This document shows positions 1 to 8,576 of a stretch of 64,000 nucleotides of DNA, piece by piece (positions within the stretch are counted from its first letter, which is position 1; every line of letters begins with the position of its first letter). The position numbers were made by a program, and so were the translations under genes. The notes below the pieces were generated by a model. The model saw only the letters and a program-made list of their open reading frames with translations, was not told the DNA's origin and did no database searches. The stretch lies in assembly GCF_004341845.1 (NCBI RefSeq), contig NZ_SLVB01000001.1, positions 558,001 through 622,000 of the forward strand. Direction: 5' to 3'. This DNA is from Novosphingobium sp. PhB165. GTDB taxonomy: Bacteria; Pseudomonadota; Alphaproteobacteria; Sphingomonadales; Sphingomonadaceae.

Positions 1-54
1 GCGCGCCAAGGTCCAGTGCGTGTCCGCCCGCGATTTAACGGGAAGACGCGATTA

Positions 55-573
55 TTAACGGAGCCAAGGCCCCAGCGCGCCCTCGCGCGGCAGAACGGCC
101 GGATTGTCGCAGCGTACGAGCAGGCGGTGCCGCTCGAAGGGTCCCGGAAGCGTCCATTCGCCGGTCGCCTCGTTCGAGAAGCCCCAGAAGCGGCCGTAAT
201 AGTCGGGATCGCCGATCAGCACTTGCGGCAGCGGCGCGCGTGCGTCGATCCCGGCAAGGCTGGCCGACATCAGCGCCTTGCCGAAGCCCTTGCCCTGAAG
301 GCCGGGAAGCACGGCCACCGGCCCCATCATGATCATCGGGTGCGCGCGCCCGTCCGGATCGGTCAGCGCGACCGGCCAGCACTGGATCGTGCCGACCAGC
401 ATCTCGCTGCCGTCCAGCGCCGCGAAGGACAGCCCGGGCAGCCAATCGGTGCCCGCACGCACCTTGTAGGCGGTGCGCGTGTGTCGCTCCGGCTCGAACG
501 CACGATCGAGCAGCGCTTCGACGAGCGCGGGATCGACATTGTCGAGCGGAATGAGCGTGGCGATATCGGACAT
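55..573 (-). CDS. GNAT family N-acetyltransferase
   Basis: 172-residue protein, probably transferring an acetyl group from acetyl-CoA to an unidentified amine. The acetyl-CoA pyrophosphate-binding loop is visible as QGKGFGKA at about residues 93-100, preceded by the hydrophobic strand MIMMGPVAV, as expected for motif A of GNAT proteins. The start is placed at the ATG giving MSDIATLI; an in-frame start 14 codons upstream adds residues that do not look like part of the fold. A GDPDYYGRFWGF segment at about residues 120-131 resembles the C-terminal part of YhbS-like acetyltransferases. It stands alone, with the next gene on the same strand ending close upstream. Substrate cannot be inferred. Confidence 0.82.
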   Translation of the reverse strand: MSDIATLIPLDNVDPALVEALLDRAFEPERHTRTAYKVRAGTDWLPGLSFAALDGSEMLVGTIQCWPVALTDPDGRAHPMIMMGPVAVLPGLQGKGFGKALMSASLAGIDARAPLPQVLIGDPDYYGRFWGFSNEATGEWTLPGPFERHRLLVRCDNPAVLPREGALGPWLR

Positions 574-630
574 CGCGCGGGCCGATAGGTGCGGCGCGCC
601 GGTTTGTCGATTCAATTCATGTGAGGGCTA

Positions 631-1851
631 TTAGGTTGATGGTGTGAGATGCAGCAACCGGCCGGAGTCTGGAGCGGGGCCGTCCTCCAGCAGCCAGATC
701 GATCCGTCGGGCCCCTGCTGGATCTCGCGGATGCGGTTATCGAGCGGGTAACGCGCTTCCTCCACGGCCTTTTCCCCGTCGATCCGCACGCGCACGAGGC
801 CGGGAAGGGCGAAAGAGGCGATCAGGAACTGCCCCTGCCACTGCGGGAATTGCTGGCCGGTGTAGAAAATGAAGTCGCCCGGCGCGATCACCGGGTTCCA
901 GCTGATCGCCGGGGCGGCAAGGTCGGGCCGGGTCTTGTGGCGCGGGATCGGCGTACCGTTGTAATTGTCGCCGTCCGAGACCAGCGGCCAACCGTAGTTA
1001 TGACCCGGCTTGATGAGGTTGATCTCGTCACCGCCCGCCGGGCCGTGTTCGAGGTTCCAGAGTCGGCCCTTGTCATCGAACACGAGGCCCAGCACGTTGC
1101 GATGGCCATAGGACCAGATCTGGTTGGTCGGCGCGCCCTTGTCGGCAAAAGGATTGCCGGGGGCAGGGGTGCCGTCGGGCAGCAGGCGCACGATCTTGCC
1201 GAGATTGGTGCCAAGGTCCTGCGCAGGCGTGAACTTCTGCCGCTCGCCCGAGCTGACGAAGAGGTACTTGCCGTCCGGGGAGAACACCAGGCGGTGCGAA
1301 AAGTGGCCCTCTCCGGTCACCTTGGGCACTTGCCGCCAGATCACCGTCAGGCCCTGAAGCGAGCAGCTTGCTGGTTGCGGGCAGGAGAGGGTGCCCTTGC
1401 CGACCGCCGCGCCGCGCGTATCGCCTTCGCCGGCTTCCGCCCAGCTGAGGTAGACCACACGCCCGTTCAATGTCTTGGCATCGAGCGTCTTGCCGGTTTG
1501 GTCCGGAGCGAAGATCACGTCGCCCAGCCCGCCCTGTCCGCCATAGGCGACCGTCGGTGCGCCGCTCACTTCGCCCATCGTGCCATCGGCAAGACGCAGG
1601 CGGATCCTGCCTTTCTTCTCGGTGACGATCATCGCGCCGGTGGCCTTGTCGATATCCATCGCCCAGGGCTCGTTGAACGCGGCGACTTGCGAGACCTTGA
1701 ACGGCGCGGCATCGGCCGTCGCCGCGGACGCCTTATCCCCGGAGCCTGCCGCACCGCAGCTTGCGAGGATGAAAGCTACGGGCGATACCGCAGCGAGGAG
1801 CGATCTGGAGGTATTCCGCTTGGTCACGTCGATTTCATCCCCTGTTGCCAT
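631..1851 (-). CDS. PQQ-dependent sugar dehydrogenase-like lipoprotein (glucose/sorbosone dehydrogenase fold)
   Basis: About 400 residues with a lipoprotein signal: a short basic stretch, a hydrophobic segment LLAAVSPVAFILASC and a lipobox cysteine, so the protein is probably anchored in the envelope. The body shows soluble aldose sugar dehydrogenase (Asd/YliI) signatures: NEPWAMDI near the start, GEGHFSHRLVFSPDGKYLFV, GKIVRLLPDGT, WSYGHRNVLGL and EHGPAGGDEIN, which form blades of a six-bladed propeller that binds PQQ and calcium. The likely reaction is oxidation of a sugar or related alcohol. The start is uncertain: ATG at 1851 or GTG at 1827, which gives a more typical signal peptide. Either one overlaps the divergent rnhB start. 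Longer upstream in-frame extension runs antisense to rnhB and is not believed. Confidence 0.8.
   Translation of the reverse strand: MATGDEIDVTKRNTSRSLLAAVSPVAFILASCGAAGSGDKASAATADAAPFKVSQVAAFNEPWAMDIDKATGAMIVTEKKGRIRLRLADGTMGEVSGAPTVAYGGQGGLGDVIFAPDQTGKTLDAKTLNGRVVYLSWAEAGEGDTRGAAVGKGTLSCPQPASCSLQGLTVIWRQVPKVTGEGHFSHRLVFSPDGKYLFVSSGERQKFTPAQDLGTNLGKIVRLLPDGTPAPGNPFADKGAPTNQIWSYGHRNVLGLVFDDKGRLWNLEHGPAGGDEINLIKPGHNYGWPLVSDGDNYNGTPIPRHKTRPDLAAPAISWNPVIAPGDFIFYTGQQFPQWQGQFLIASFALPGLVRVRIDGEKAVEEARYPLDNRIREIQQGPDGSIWLLEDGPAPDSGRLLHLTPST
1807..1812 (+). promoter_or_regulatory. Shine-Dalgarno site fixing the rnhB TTG start
   Basis: GGAGGT lies 7 nt before the TTG at 1820. It is the best ribosome-binding site in the region and supports the otherwise weak TTG as the rnhB start. 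It sits inside the N-terminal coding region of the divergent sugar dehydrogenase gene. Confidence 0.6.
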
Positions 1852-2449
1852 TGCACCGGGCCGCCTCATCATCGGCGTGGACGAGGCAGGGCGTGGCCCT
1901 CTGGCCGGTCCGGTTGTGGCGGGCGCGGTCGTGCTGTGCAAGCCCCGGCCATCGGGGTTGGACGATTCCAAGAAGTTGTCCGGCAAGCGCCGCGCGGAGC
2001 TGGAAGAGGTGATCAAGCGCCGCTGCCGTTGGGCCGTGGGCGTGGTCGGCGTCGAGGAGATCGACCGGATCAACATCTTCGGCGCGACGATGCTGGCGAT
2101 GACGCGCGCGGTCGCCGCGCTCTGCGCGCAGCTTGAGCAAGACCCGCACGAAGTCCTGATCGACGGCAACATGACGCCGCACGGTCGCACCGCCGAGTGG
2201 CGCTGGAACGCGCGCGCCATTGTCGGCGGGGACGCGGTGGAACCGTGCATTTCGGCCGCCTCGATCATCGCCAAGGAGCACCGGGACCGCCTGATGCGCG
2301 AACTGGCACTGGCGCACCCGCACTACGGCTGGGAGCGCAATGCGGGTTACGGCACCGCCCAGCACCTTGAGGCGCTGCGTACCCACGGCCCGACCATTCA
2401 CCACCGCCGCAGTTTCGCGCCGGTCGCTCAACTGGAGATGGCGCTTTGA
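1820..2449 (+). CDS. rnhB: Ribonuclease HII
   Basis: 209 residues. RNase HII cleaves the RNA strand of RNA:DNA hybrids and removes single ribonucleotides misincorporated in DNA. The acidic metal-binding motif GVDEAGRG is at residues 19-26 (Asp21, Glu22), followed by the aspartate in LIDGNM and the EPCISAASIIAKEHRD block typical of type 2 enzymes. No ATG fits ahead of the catalytic motif without running deep into the divergent gene. The TTG at 1820 has a GGAGGT site 7 nt upstream and gives a family-normal length. The stop overlaps the TTG start of the following SDR gene, suggesting translational coupling. Confidence 0.93.
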   Translation: MVTSISSPVAIAPGRLIIGVDEAGRGPLAGPVVAGAVVLCKPRPSGLDDSKKLSGKRRAELEEVIKRRCRWAVGVVGVEEIDRINIFGATMLAMTRAVAALCAQLEQDPHEVLIDGNMTPHGRTAEWRWNARAIVGGDAVEPCISAASIIAKEHRDRLMRELALAHPHYGWERNAGYGTAQHLEALRTHGPTIHHRRSFAPVAQLEMAL

Positions 2450-3357
2450 CGGGATTCACTGCAGCGGATGTGACCGGACAGGCCGGCAAGTGCTTCCTCG
2501 TCACCGGCGCCAATACCGGGCTCGGTTACGAGGCGACGAAAGTGCTTGCCGCGCAGGGCGCGCGCGTGCTGCTCGCCTGCCGCAGTGAGGACAAGGCGCG
2601 GCTCGCCATGGAGCACATCCGCATGGAAGTGCCCGGCGCCAATCTGGCCTTCGTGCCGCTCGATCAGGCGGACCTTGCCAGCGTGCGCGAATGCGCCGCG
2701 ATGGTTTCGCGTGACGAGCCTCGGCTCGATGTGCTGGTGAACAATGCGGGCGTCATGATGCCGCCGCTCCAGCGTACGGTGCAGGGGCACGAATTGCAGT
2801 TCGGGGTGAACCACCTTGGCACGTTTGCACTGACCGGGCTGTTGCTGGCCAAGTTGTCCGCCGTGGATGACGGGCGCGTGGTCATCACCGCCAGCCTTGC
2901 CCATCGGCGCGGCAAGATCGACTGGGACGATCTCGACGCGCATCGCAGCTACAACCGCTCGCAGCGCTATGGCGACAGCAAGCTGATGAACCTGCTGCAC
3001 ATGTACGAACTGGACCATCGCCTGCGCGCGGCGGGCTCGCCGGTTACGGCGGTGGCCTGCCATCCCGGCGTCGCTTCCACCGAACTGGGGCGTCACTCGC
3101 TGGCGTTCCGGGCACTGTTCCCGATTGTCGGCGTGATGCTCAACAGCGCGGCGCAAGGGGCGTGGCCCACGCTTCAGGCGGCGACGGACGCCGTCGAACC
3201 CGGCCAATACTACGGCCCCCAGCGCATGGGCGAGGTTTCGGGCCCCTCGGGCGTGGCGAAGCGCAAGCCGTCCGCCACCGATCCCGAAGCGGCACGGCGG
3301 TTGTGGGACGTCAGCGCACAAACAACAGGTGTGGATTACGGCCTCGCTCCGGCCTGA
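2446..3357 (+). CDS. SDR family NAD(P)-dependent oxidoreductase (retinol dehydrogenase/protochlorophyllide reductase-like)
   Basis: 303 residues, classical short-chain dehydrogenase. Visible elements are the nucleotide-binding TGANTGLG at residues 20-27, NNAG at 99-102, catalytic Ser150 (ITAS) and the YGDSK catalytic Tyr175/Lys179. The arginine in ACRSEDKAR after the second strand suggests NADP(H) preference. The retinol dehydrogenase-like pattern (N-T-G-L-G and HPGVASTEL) places it among broad-specificity reductases; the substrate is unknown. It starts with TTG overlapping the rnhB stop (TTGA) and is probably co-transcribed with rnhB. The gap after it holds the GANTC array of ccrM. Confidence 0.88.
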   Translation: MTGFTAADVTGQAGKCFLVTGANTGLGYEATKVLAAQGARVLLACRSEDKARLAMEHIRMEVPGANLAFVPLDQADLASVRECAAMVSRDEPRLDVLVNNAGVMMPPLQRTVQGHELQFGVNHLGTFALTGLLLAKLSAVDDGRVVITASLAHRRGKIDWDDLDAHRSYNRSQRYGDSKLMNLLHMYELDHRLRAAGSPVTAVACHPGVASTELGRHSLAFRALFPIVGVMLNSAAQGAWPTLQAATDAVEPGQYYGPQRMGEVSGPSGVAKRKPSATDPEAARRLWDVSAQTTGVDYGLAPA

Positions 3358-3385
3358 CGGGTCTTGTTGATAAAAAATTCCTGAC

Positions 3386-4717
<1,332 letters not shown>

Positions 4718-4750
4718 TCGGGGCCTGGGGAACACCTGACTTTCCTCCTT

Positions 4751-4888
4751 CCGTCATCCTGAACTTGTTTCAGGATCCATCCCTCGGCCTGCGTCGGGGG
4801 TGGTCAGCAAGCCGACAGGTCGGCTCGAAATTCGCAACGCTTCGGCCTCCTCTGCCCGATGGATCCTGAAACAAGTTCAGGATGACGG
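4751..4888. repeat. Inverted pair of 30-bp extragenic palindromes (REP family A)
   Basis: Perfect 30-bp inverted arms at 4751-4780 and 4859-4888 flank 78 bp. Each arm is itself a hairpin (TCCTGAA / TTCAGGA). It occupies most of the ccrM-folP gap and resembles repetitive extragenic palindromes common in sphingomonads. On transcription it could fold into a long stem and end the ccrM transcript. Confidence 0.75.
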
Positions 4889-4990
4889 GTATGCGGAGGC
4901 GCGAGGTTTAGCGAGAGGTGATGGGCCCAATGGCGGGCTGGCCCTCAAAACCTGTTCTGCGTGGCCCGCGCAACCGCTAAGGGCCCGCCC

Positions 4991-6103
4991 ATGACTCGCA
5001 AGATCTACCTCCAGCCGATCGCCTTCGCCCAGAGCCCGCAGAGCGAGGAGGGCGAGGCCGTCCGTCTCGCCGGTTCGCTGGTCTGGGCCAGCCGCTTTGC
5101 GCTGATCCTGCGTGAGAACGGCAAAGTGATCTCGCGCCAGCGGCTGGGCGCGGCCGAAGTGCCCGGCGCGCTCGCGGCCTTGCCCGGCGACCTTGCGGCC
5201 ATGGCCGAAGTCCAGTGGGCGAATTTGCGCAAGGTCCACGCCCCGCTCCAGTGCGGTACCCGCACGATCCGGCTCGAACAGCCGCAAGTCGCGGGCATCC
5301 TCAACATGACGCCGGACAGCTTCTCCGACGGAGGCTCGTTCCTCGACAAGCCGGACGTCGCGTGGGAACACGCCGCCGCCATGCTGGAAGCGGGCGCGGC
5401 GATGATCGACGTGGGCGGCGAATCCACCCGTCCCGGCGCGGGCGCGGTGTGGGAAGGGGACGAGATCAAGCGCGTGGTGCCGATGGTCGGGCAACTCGCG
5501 GCGATGGGCGCGGCGATCAGCATCGACACGCGCCGCCCCGCCGTGATGGAAGCGACGCTGGCCGCCGGCGCGCACATCATCAACGACGTTTCAGCCTTGC
5601 GCTACGATCCACGCAGCCTTGGCCTTGCAGCGGCCTCAGGCGCGCCGGTGGTGCTGATGCACGCGCCGGGCAAGGCGGACGACCTCCATTCCAACGGCGA
5701 CTATGCCGATGTCGTGCTCGACGTTTACGACTGGCTGGAACAGCGCCGGGACGAGGCGCTGGCGGCGGGCGTGCGGGCGGAAAACATCCTGCTCGATCCC
5801 GGTGTCGGCTTCGGCAAGACGGTGGCCGAGAACCTCATGCTGATGAACGGGCTGGCGATCTTCCACGCGCTGGGCCATCCGCTCTACGTCGGCGCCAGCC
5901 GCAAGCGCATGATCGGCGCGCTGTCCAACGAGGCGGCCGCGCATGACCGTCTTGGCGGCTCGCTGCTGCTGGCGATAAAGGCGATGGATGCCGGAGCGCA
6001 CATCCTGCGCGTCCACGACGTGCACGAGACGGTGCAGGCGGTCCACGTCTGGCGGGGCCTGCGCGATGCGGCGCTGACGGACTTCGCGCAACTGCCCCAA
6101 TGA
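4991..6103 (+). CDS. folP: Dihydropteroate synthase with N-terminal extension
   Basis: 370 residues. It condenses p-aminobenzoate with 6-hydroxymethyl-7,8-dihydropterin pyrophosphate in folate synthesis and is the sulfonamide target. Signatures are ILNMTPDSFSDGG at about residues 102-114, DVGGESTRPGA, IDTRRPAVM, INDVSAL and DPGVGFGKT, in TIM-barrel order. The family is usually about 270-280 residues. Here roughly 95 residues precede the first barrel motif, with no motif I recognise. The start is ATG at 4991 (MTRKIYLQ), chosen because the ten codons before it belong to the intergenic region. It ends cleanly before a small exported protein gene. Confidence 0.94.
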   Translation: MTRKIYLQPIAFAQSPQSEEGEAVRLAGSLVWASRFALILRENGKVISRQRLGAAEVPGALAALPGDLAAMAEVQWANLRKVHAPLQCGTRTIRLEQPQVAGILNMTPDSFSDGGSFLDKPDVAWEHAAAMLEAGAAMIDVGGESTRPGAGAVWEGDEIKRVVPMVGQLAAMGAAISIDTRRPAVMEATLAAGAHIINDVSALRYDPRSLGLAAASGAPVVLMHAPGKADDLHSNGDYADVVLDVYDWLEQRRDEALAAGVRAENILLDPGVGFGKTVAENLMLMNGLAIFHALGHPLYVGASRKRMIGALSNEAAAHDRLGGSLLLAIKAMDAGAHILRVHDVHETVQAVHVWRGLRDAALTDFAQLPQ

Positions 6104-6319
6104 CCTGCGCTGCGGATAGCCTTGCTCGCCGATGAACGGCGCCCGGCCATGTGTCGACACGTAAACGCATGATCTGACGCCGTTTCGGATCGTCCGGAGC
6201 GCTGCCCGGTTCGTCCCACAGTCCTGACGAAAATCGCCGTTCGGTTCGTTACTCCCCCGAACCGACCGAAAGGTGTGAGGCCCGTTCTCTCGCACCCCAA
6301 AGCGAAAGGGAGATATCCC

Positions 6320-6676
6320 ATGAACAAGACCATTCTGTTTCGTGCCGCGGTCAGTGTCATGGCCGCGGTGCCGGCCGGCGCCGCACTGGCCGTACCGACG
6401 ATGTACGAACACGAAGTCGCGCGCGGCGAGGAAGCCCGGATCATCGAAAGCCCGATTGGCGGCATCCTCAACAGCAAGTGGTACGACTACCGCATCAACG
6501 TCACCGAGACGCGCAAGGAACTCGCCAGCGATCTGCGCCACGCCACCGATATCGAGGATCAGCGCGACGCGTATAGCGAATATGCCAGCGAGCTTTTCCA
6601 GGAACGCGGCAAGTACGTGAAGTACATGAGCAAGCGCGGTTACCGCGTGCCGCAGGTCTATCTCGAAAGCCTGTAA
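6320..6676 (+). CDS. Small exported protein of unknown function
   Basis: 118 residues with a clear Sec signal peptide (MNKTILFRAAVSVMAAVPAGAALA, cleavage after ALA expected). The mature part is charged and probably helical, with no cysteine or recognised domain: about 95 residues rich in Arg, Glu and Tyr. The ATG at 6320 follows AAAGGGAGAT, a good ribosome-binding site. It sits alone between folP and a convergent regulator gene, with a strong hairpin terminator behind it at 6721-6752. The upstream gap (6104-6319) holds an 8-bp hairpin at 6241-6265 (TCGGTTCG/CGAACCGA) but no clear promoter. Function unknown. Confidence 0.7.
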   Translation: MNKTILFRAAVSVMAAVPAGAALAVPTMYEHEVARGEEARIIESPIGGILNSKWYDYRINVTETRKELASDLRHATDIEDQRDAYSEYASELFQERGKYVKYMSKRGYRVPQVYLESL

Positions 6677-6720
6677 GCGCCGGTAGCCAGCCACCGTTTG
6701 GGGGCAGCCCCGCAAGGGGC

Positions 6721-6752
6721 GGCGACCCCGGAGCCCCGGCTCCGGGGTCGCC
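6721..6752. terminator. Bidirectional hairpin terminator
   Basis: Perfect 15-bp inverted repeat (GGCGACCCCGGAGCC and its complement) with almost no loop, between the convergent genes ending at 6676 and 6758. There is no strong T tract. Confidence 0.65.
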
Positions 6753-6757
6753 TATTG

Positions 6758-8197
6758 TCAGGCGGCGTTGTCGATGCCGAGTTCGCCCAGCTTGCGATAG
6801 AGCGTGGAACGGCCGATGCCGAGCCGCCGCGCCACTTCGGTCATGCGACCCCGGTAGAGCCCGATGGCCAGGCGGATGACGTCCGCCTCGATCTCTTCCA
6901 GCGGCCGCAAGTGACCGTCGGCGGTATAGAGCATCACGCCCGAGCTTTCCTGTCGCGGATTGCCGGCAACGGTTGCGGGGCCAGACCCGAGGATATTCAG
7001 AAGCTGCGGGAAATCGTCCGAAGTCAGCGCATCGCCATCGCAGAACACCGCAGCGCGGAACAGCACGGCCTGCAGCTGGCGCACGTTGCCCGGCCAGTCG
7101 TATGCGGCCAGCAGCGAGAGCGCGCCGTCGGTGATGCCCAGTTCCCGCAGGCCCGGCTGCTCGCCGATGCGCGCAAGGAAGAAGCGGGAGAGCGCGGGAA
7201 TGTCACCGGTCCGCTCGCGGAGCGGCGGCAAATCGACCTTGGTGGGCGAAAGCGCTTCGTACAGTTCGGGCAGGAACTCGCCGATATCGACAAGGTCCTG
7301 CAACGGCATGTTGCTGGCAGCGATGATGCGCACGTCGATGCGGAACGAATGGCGCGCACCAATCGGGCGCACGTCGCTCTTGCGGATCGATTCGAGCAAA
7401 CGCTCCTGCACGCTCAGCGGCAACTGGTCGATCTCGTCGAGCGCCAAGGTGGCGCCGTCGCAATGCTGCAACGCGCCGATCTGCTGCTCGAAAGCGCCGG
7501 GGAAGGCGCCTTTCTCATGGCCGAACAGGTTGGATTCGATCGAATTGGCGGCAAGGCCGGTAATGTTGACCAAGCGCAGTGCTCCGCGCGAACGCGGGCT
7601 GGCGGCGTGCATGGCGCGGATCAACACTTCCTTGCCGGTGCCGCTCTCGCCCTCGACCAGCACGTGCCCATGCCCGCGCGCGGCCTTGGCAGCCACGGCG
7701 AGTGCCTTGCGGAAGTTGGGAGAGGCCCCGATCATCGATTCGAAATCGGGGTTGGAGGGCATTTTCTCGGTCAGCGGCGCCAGTTCGTCGCGCGGGGCCT
7801 CGCGCGTGGTGGCGGAGCGCAGCGCGTGCATCAGCCGGTCCGGCGCGATCGGTTTGACGAGATAATCGGTCGCCCCCGCGCGCATCGCCTCCACCGCGAG
7901 TAGCGGTGAAGTATTGGCGGTGAGCATCAGAATCGGCAGCGCCGGGCGGCGCGATTTCAGCTCGGCAATCAGCGCGCAAGCGTCTTCGCCGGGCACCCAT
8001 TGGTCGAGGATAATGGCCGAAAGCTGCATGCCCTGACGGGTGCCGAGCGTGGCAATCGCGGTTTCGGGATCGCGCGCAATCAGCGTTCGCCAACCCTCCC
8101 GCGCGGCGAGCGCCGAGATCAGACGGCTCTGCGCAGGCTCGTCGTCGATCAGCATCAGGAGGCGCTGTTCCGGTTCCGCCATATTCACGCCCGTCAT
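6758..8197 (-). CDS. NtrC-type response regulator with degenerate sigma-54 interaction motif
   Basis: 479 residues: an N-terminal receiver (acidic DDEP at 18-21, phospho-acceptor Asp65 in ILDQW, Lys115 in LVKPI), a central AAA+ domain (Walker A GESGTGKE at 183-190, Walker B LALDEI at 251-256) and a C-terminal Fis-type helix-turn-helix (RRLGIGRSTLYRKL, about 455-468). The sigma-54-contacting loop, normally GAFTGA, reads GAFPGA at 230-235. The segment normally read as FREDLYYRLN, which carries the proposed arginine fingers, reads FLPELYEALS at 308-317. The protein may therefore bind DNA without classic sigma-54 activation. No partner kinase is adjacent. The start could also be MAEPEQ at 8182. 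Confidence 0.88.
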   Translation of the reverse strand: MTGVNMAEPEQRLLMLIDDEPAQSRLISALAAREGWRTLIARDPETAIATLGTRQGMQLSAIILDQWVPGEDACALIAELKSRRPALPILMLTANTSPLLAVEAMRAGATDYLVKPIAPDRLMHALRSATTREAPRDELAPLTEKMPSNPDFESMIGASPNFRKALAVAAKAARGHGHVLVEGESGTGKEVLIRAMHAASPRSRGALRLVNITGLAANSIESNLFGHEKGAFPGAFEQQIGALQHCDGATLALDEIDQLPLSVQERLLESIRKSDVRPIGARHSFRIDVRIIAASNMPLQDLVDIGEFLPELYEALSPTKVDLPPLRERTGDIPALSRFFLARIGEQPGLRELGITDGALSLLAAYDWPGNVRQLQAVLFRAAVFCDGDALTSDDFPQLLNILGSGPATVAGNPRQESSGVMLYTADGHLRPLEEIEADVIRLAIGLYRGRMTEVARRLGIGRSTLYRKLGELGIDNAA

Positions 8198-8354
8198 TCG
8201 CCTCGCATTTGTGGTGACTGAGGCTTAGGGCAAACCAGTAAATACGGACTTAAGCCTGTGCCCCGTGTGCCGTCCGCGGCGAAAAATGGCAATTCCGCAT
8301 GCCAATCGCCGAGACGATACGATAACGGCGCCAATAGCGTCCCGGTCGTTAGGC

Positions 8355-8371
8355 TTGGCACTTGAGCCGCA
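8355..8371 (+). promoter_or_regulatory. Candidate sigma-54 (-24/-12) promoter for the coxIV-pnt operon
   Basis: TTGGCACTTGAGCCGCA has the invariant GG (8357-8358) and GC (8369-8370) separated by exactly 10 bp, and a good GGCAC -24 box, but the -12 box is CCGC rather than TTGC. It lies about 75 bp before the first gene of the operon, in the gap shared with the divergent NtrC-type gene. Confidence 0.4.
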
Positions 8372-8444
8372 GACCTGACACGGTTAGATCATTGGCAATT
8401 ATTCAAAATAATCACGTCGAAATTACAGCAGGGGATTTGATCCG

Positions 8445-8570
8445 ATGACATCCGGCACGGACATCAAGGCGGCGACCGAAACCTACAACACCTTTATCAA
8501 GGCCGCGACCTGGAGCACTGGCGCCATCGTCATCATCGTCGCCGTCGTCGTCGCCATCATCGCGTCCTGA
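8445..8570 (+). CDS. aa3-type cytochrome c oxidase subunit IV-like small membrane protein
   Basis: 41 residues: a short polar N-terminus with DIKAATETYNTFIKAATW, then one transmembrane helix of Ile/Val/Ala up to the C-terminus. The pattern (acidic start, TYNTFI, aromatic, single span) matches the bacterial aa3-type cytochrome oxidase subunit IV family (PF07835), which is often found just upstream of pntA in alphaproteobacteria. It ends 6 bp before the GTG start of pntAA and so looks like the first gene of that operon. Its role in the oxidase or the transhydrogenase is not established from sequence. Confidence 0.78.
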   Translation: MTSGTDIKAATETYNTFIKAATWSTGAIVIIVAVVVAIIAS

Positions 8571-8576
8571 CCGCCA

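Noticed and set aside
1852..2274. In-frame N-terminal extension of the sugar dehydrogenase lipoprotein
   Set aside because: It would run antisense through the catalytic part of rnhB and bury the lipoprotein signal in the middle of the protein.
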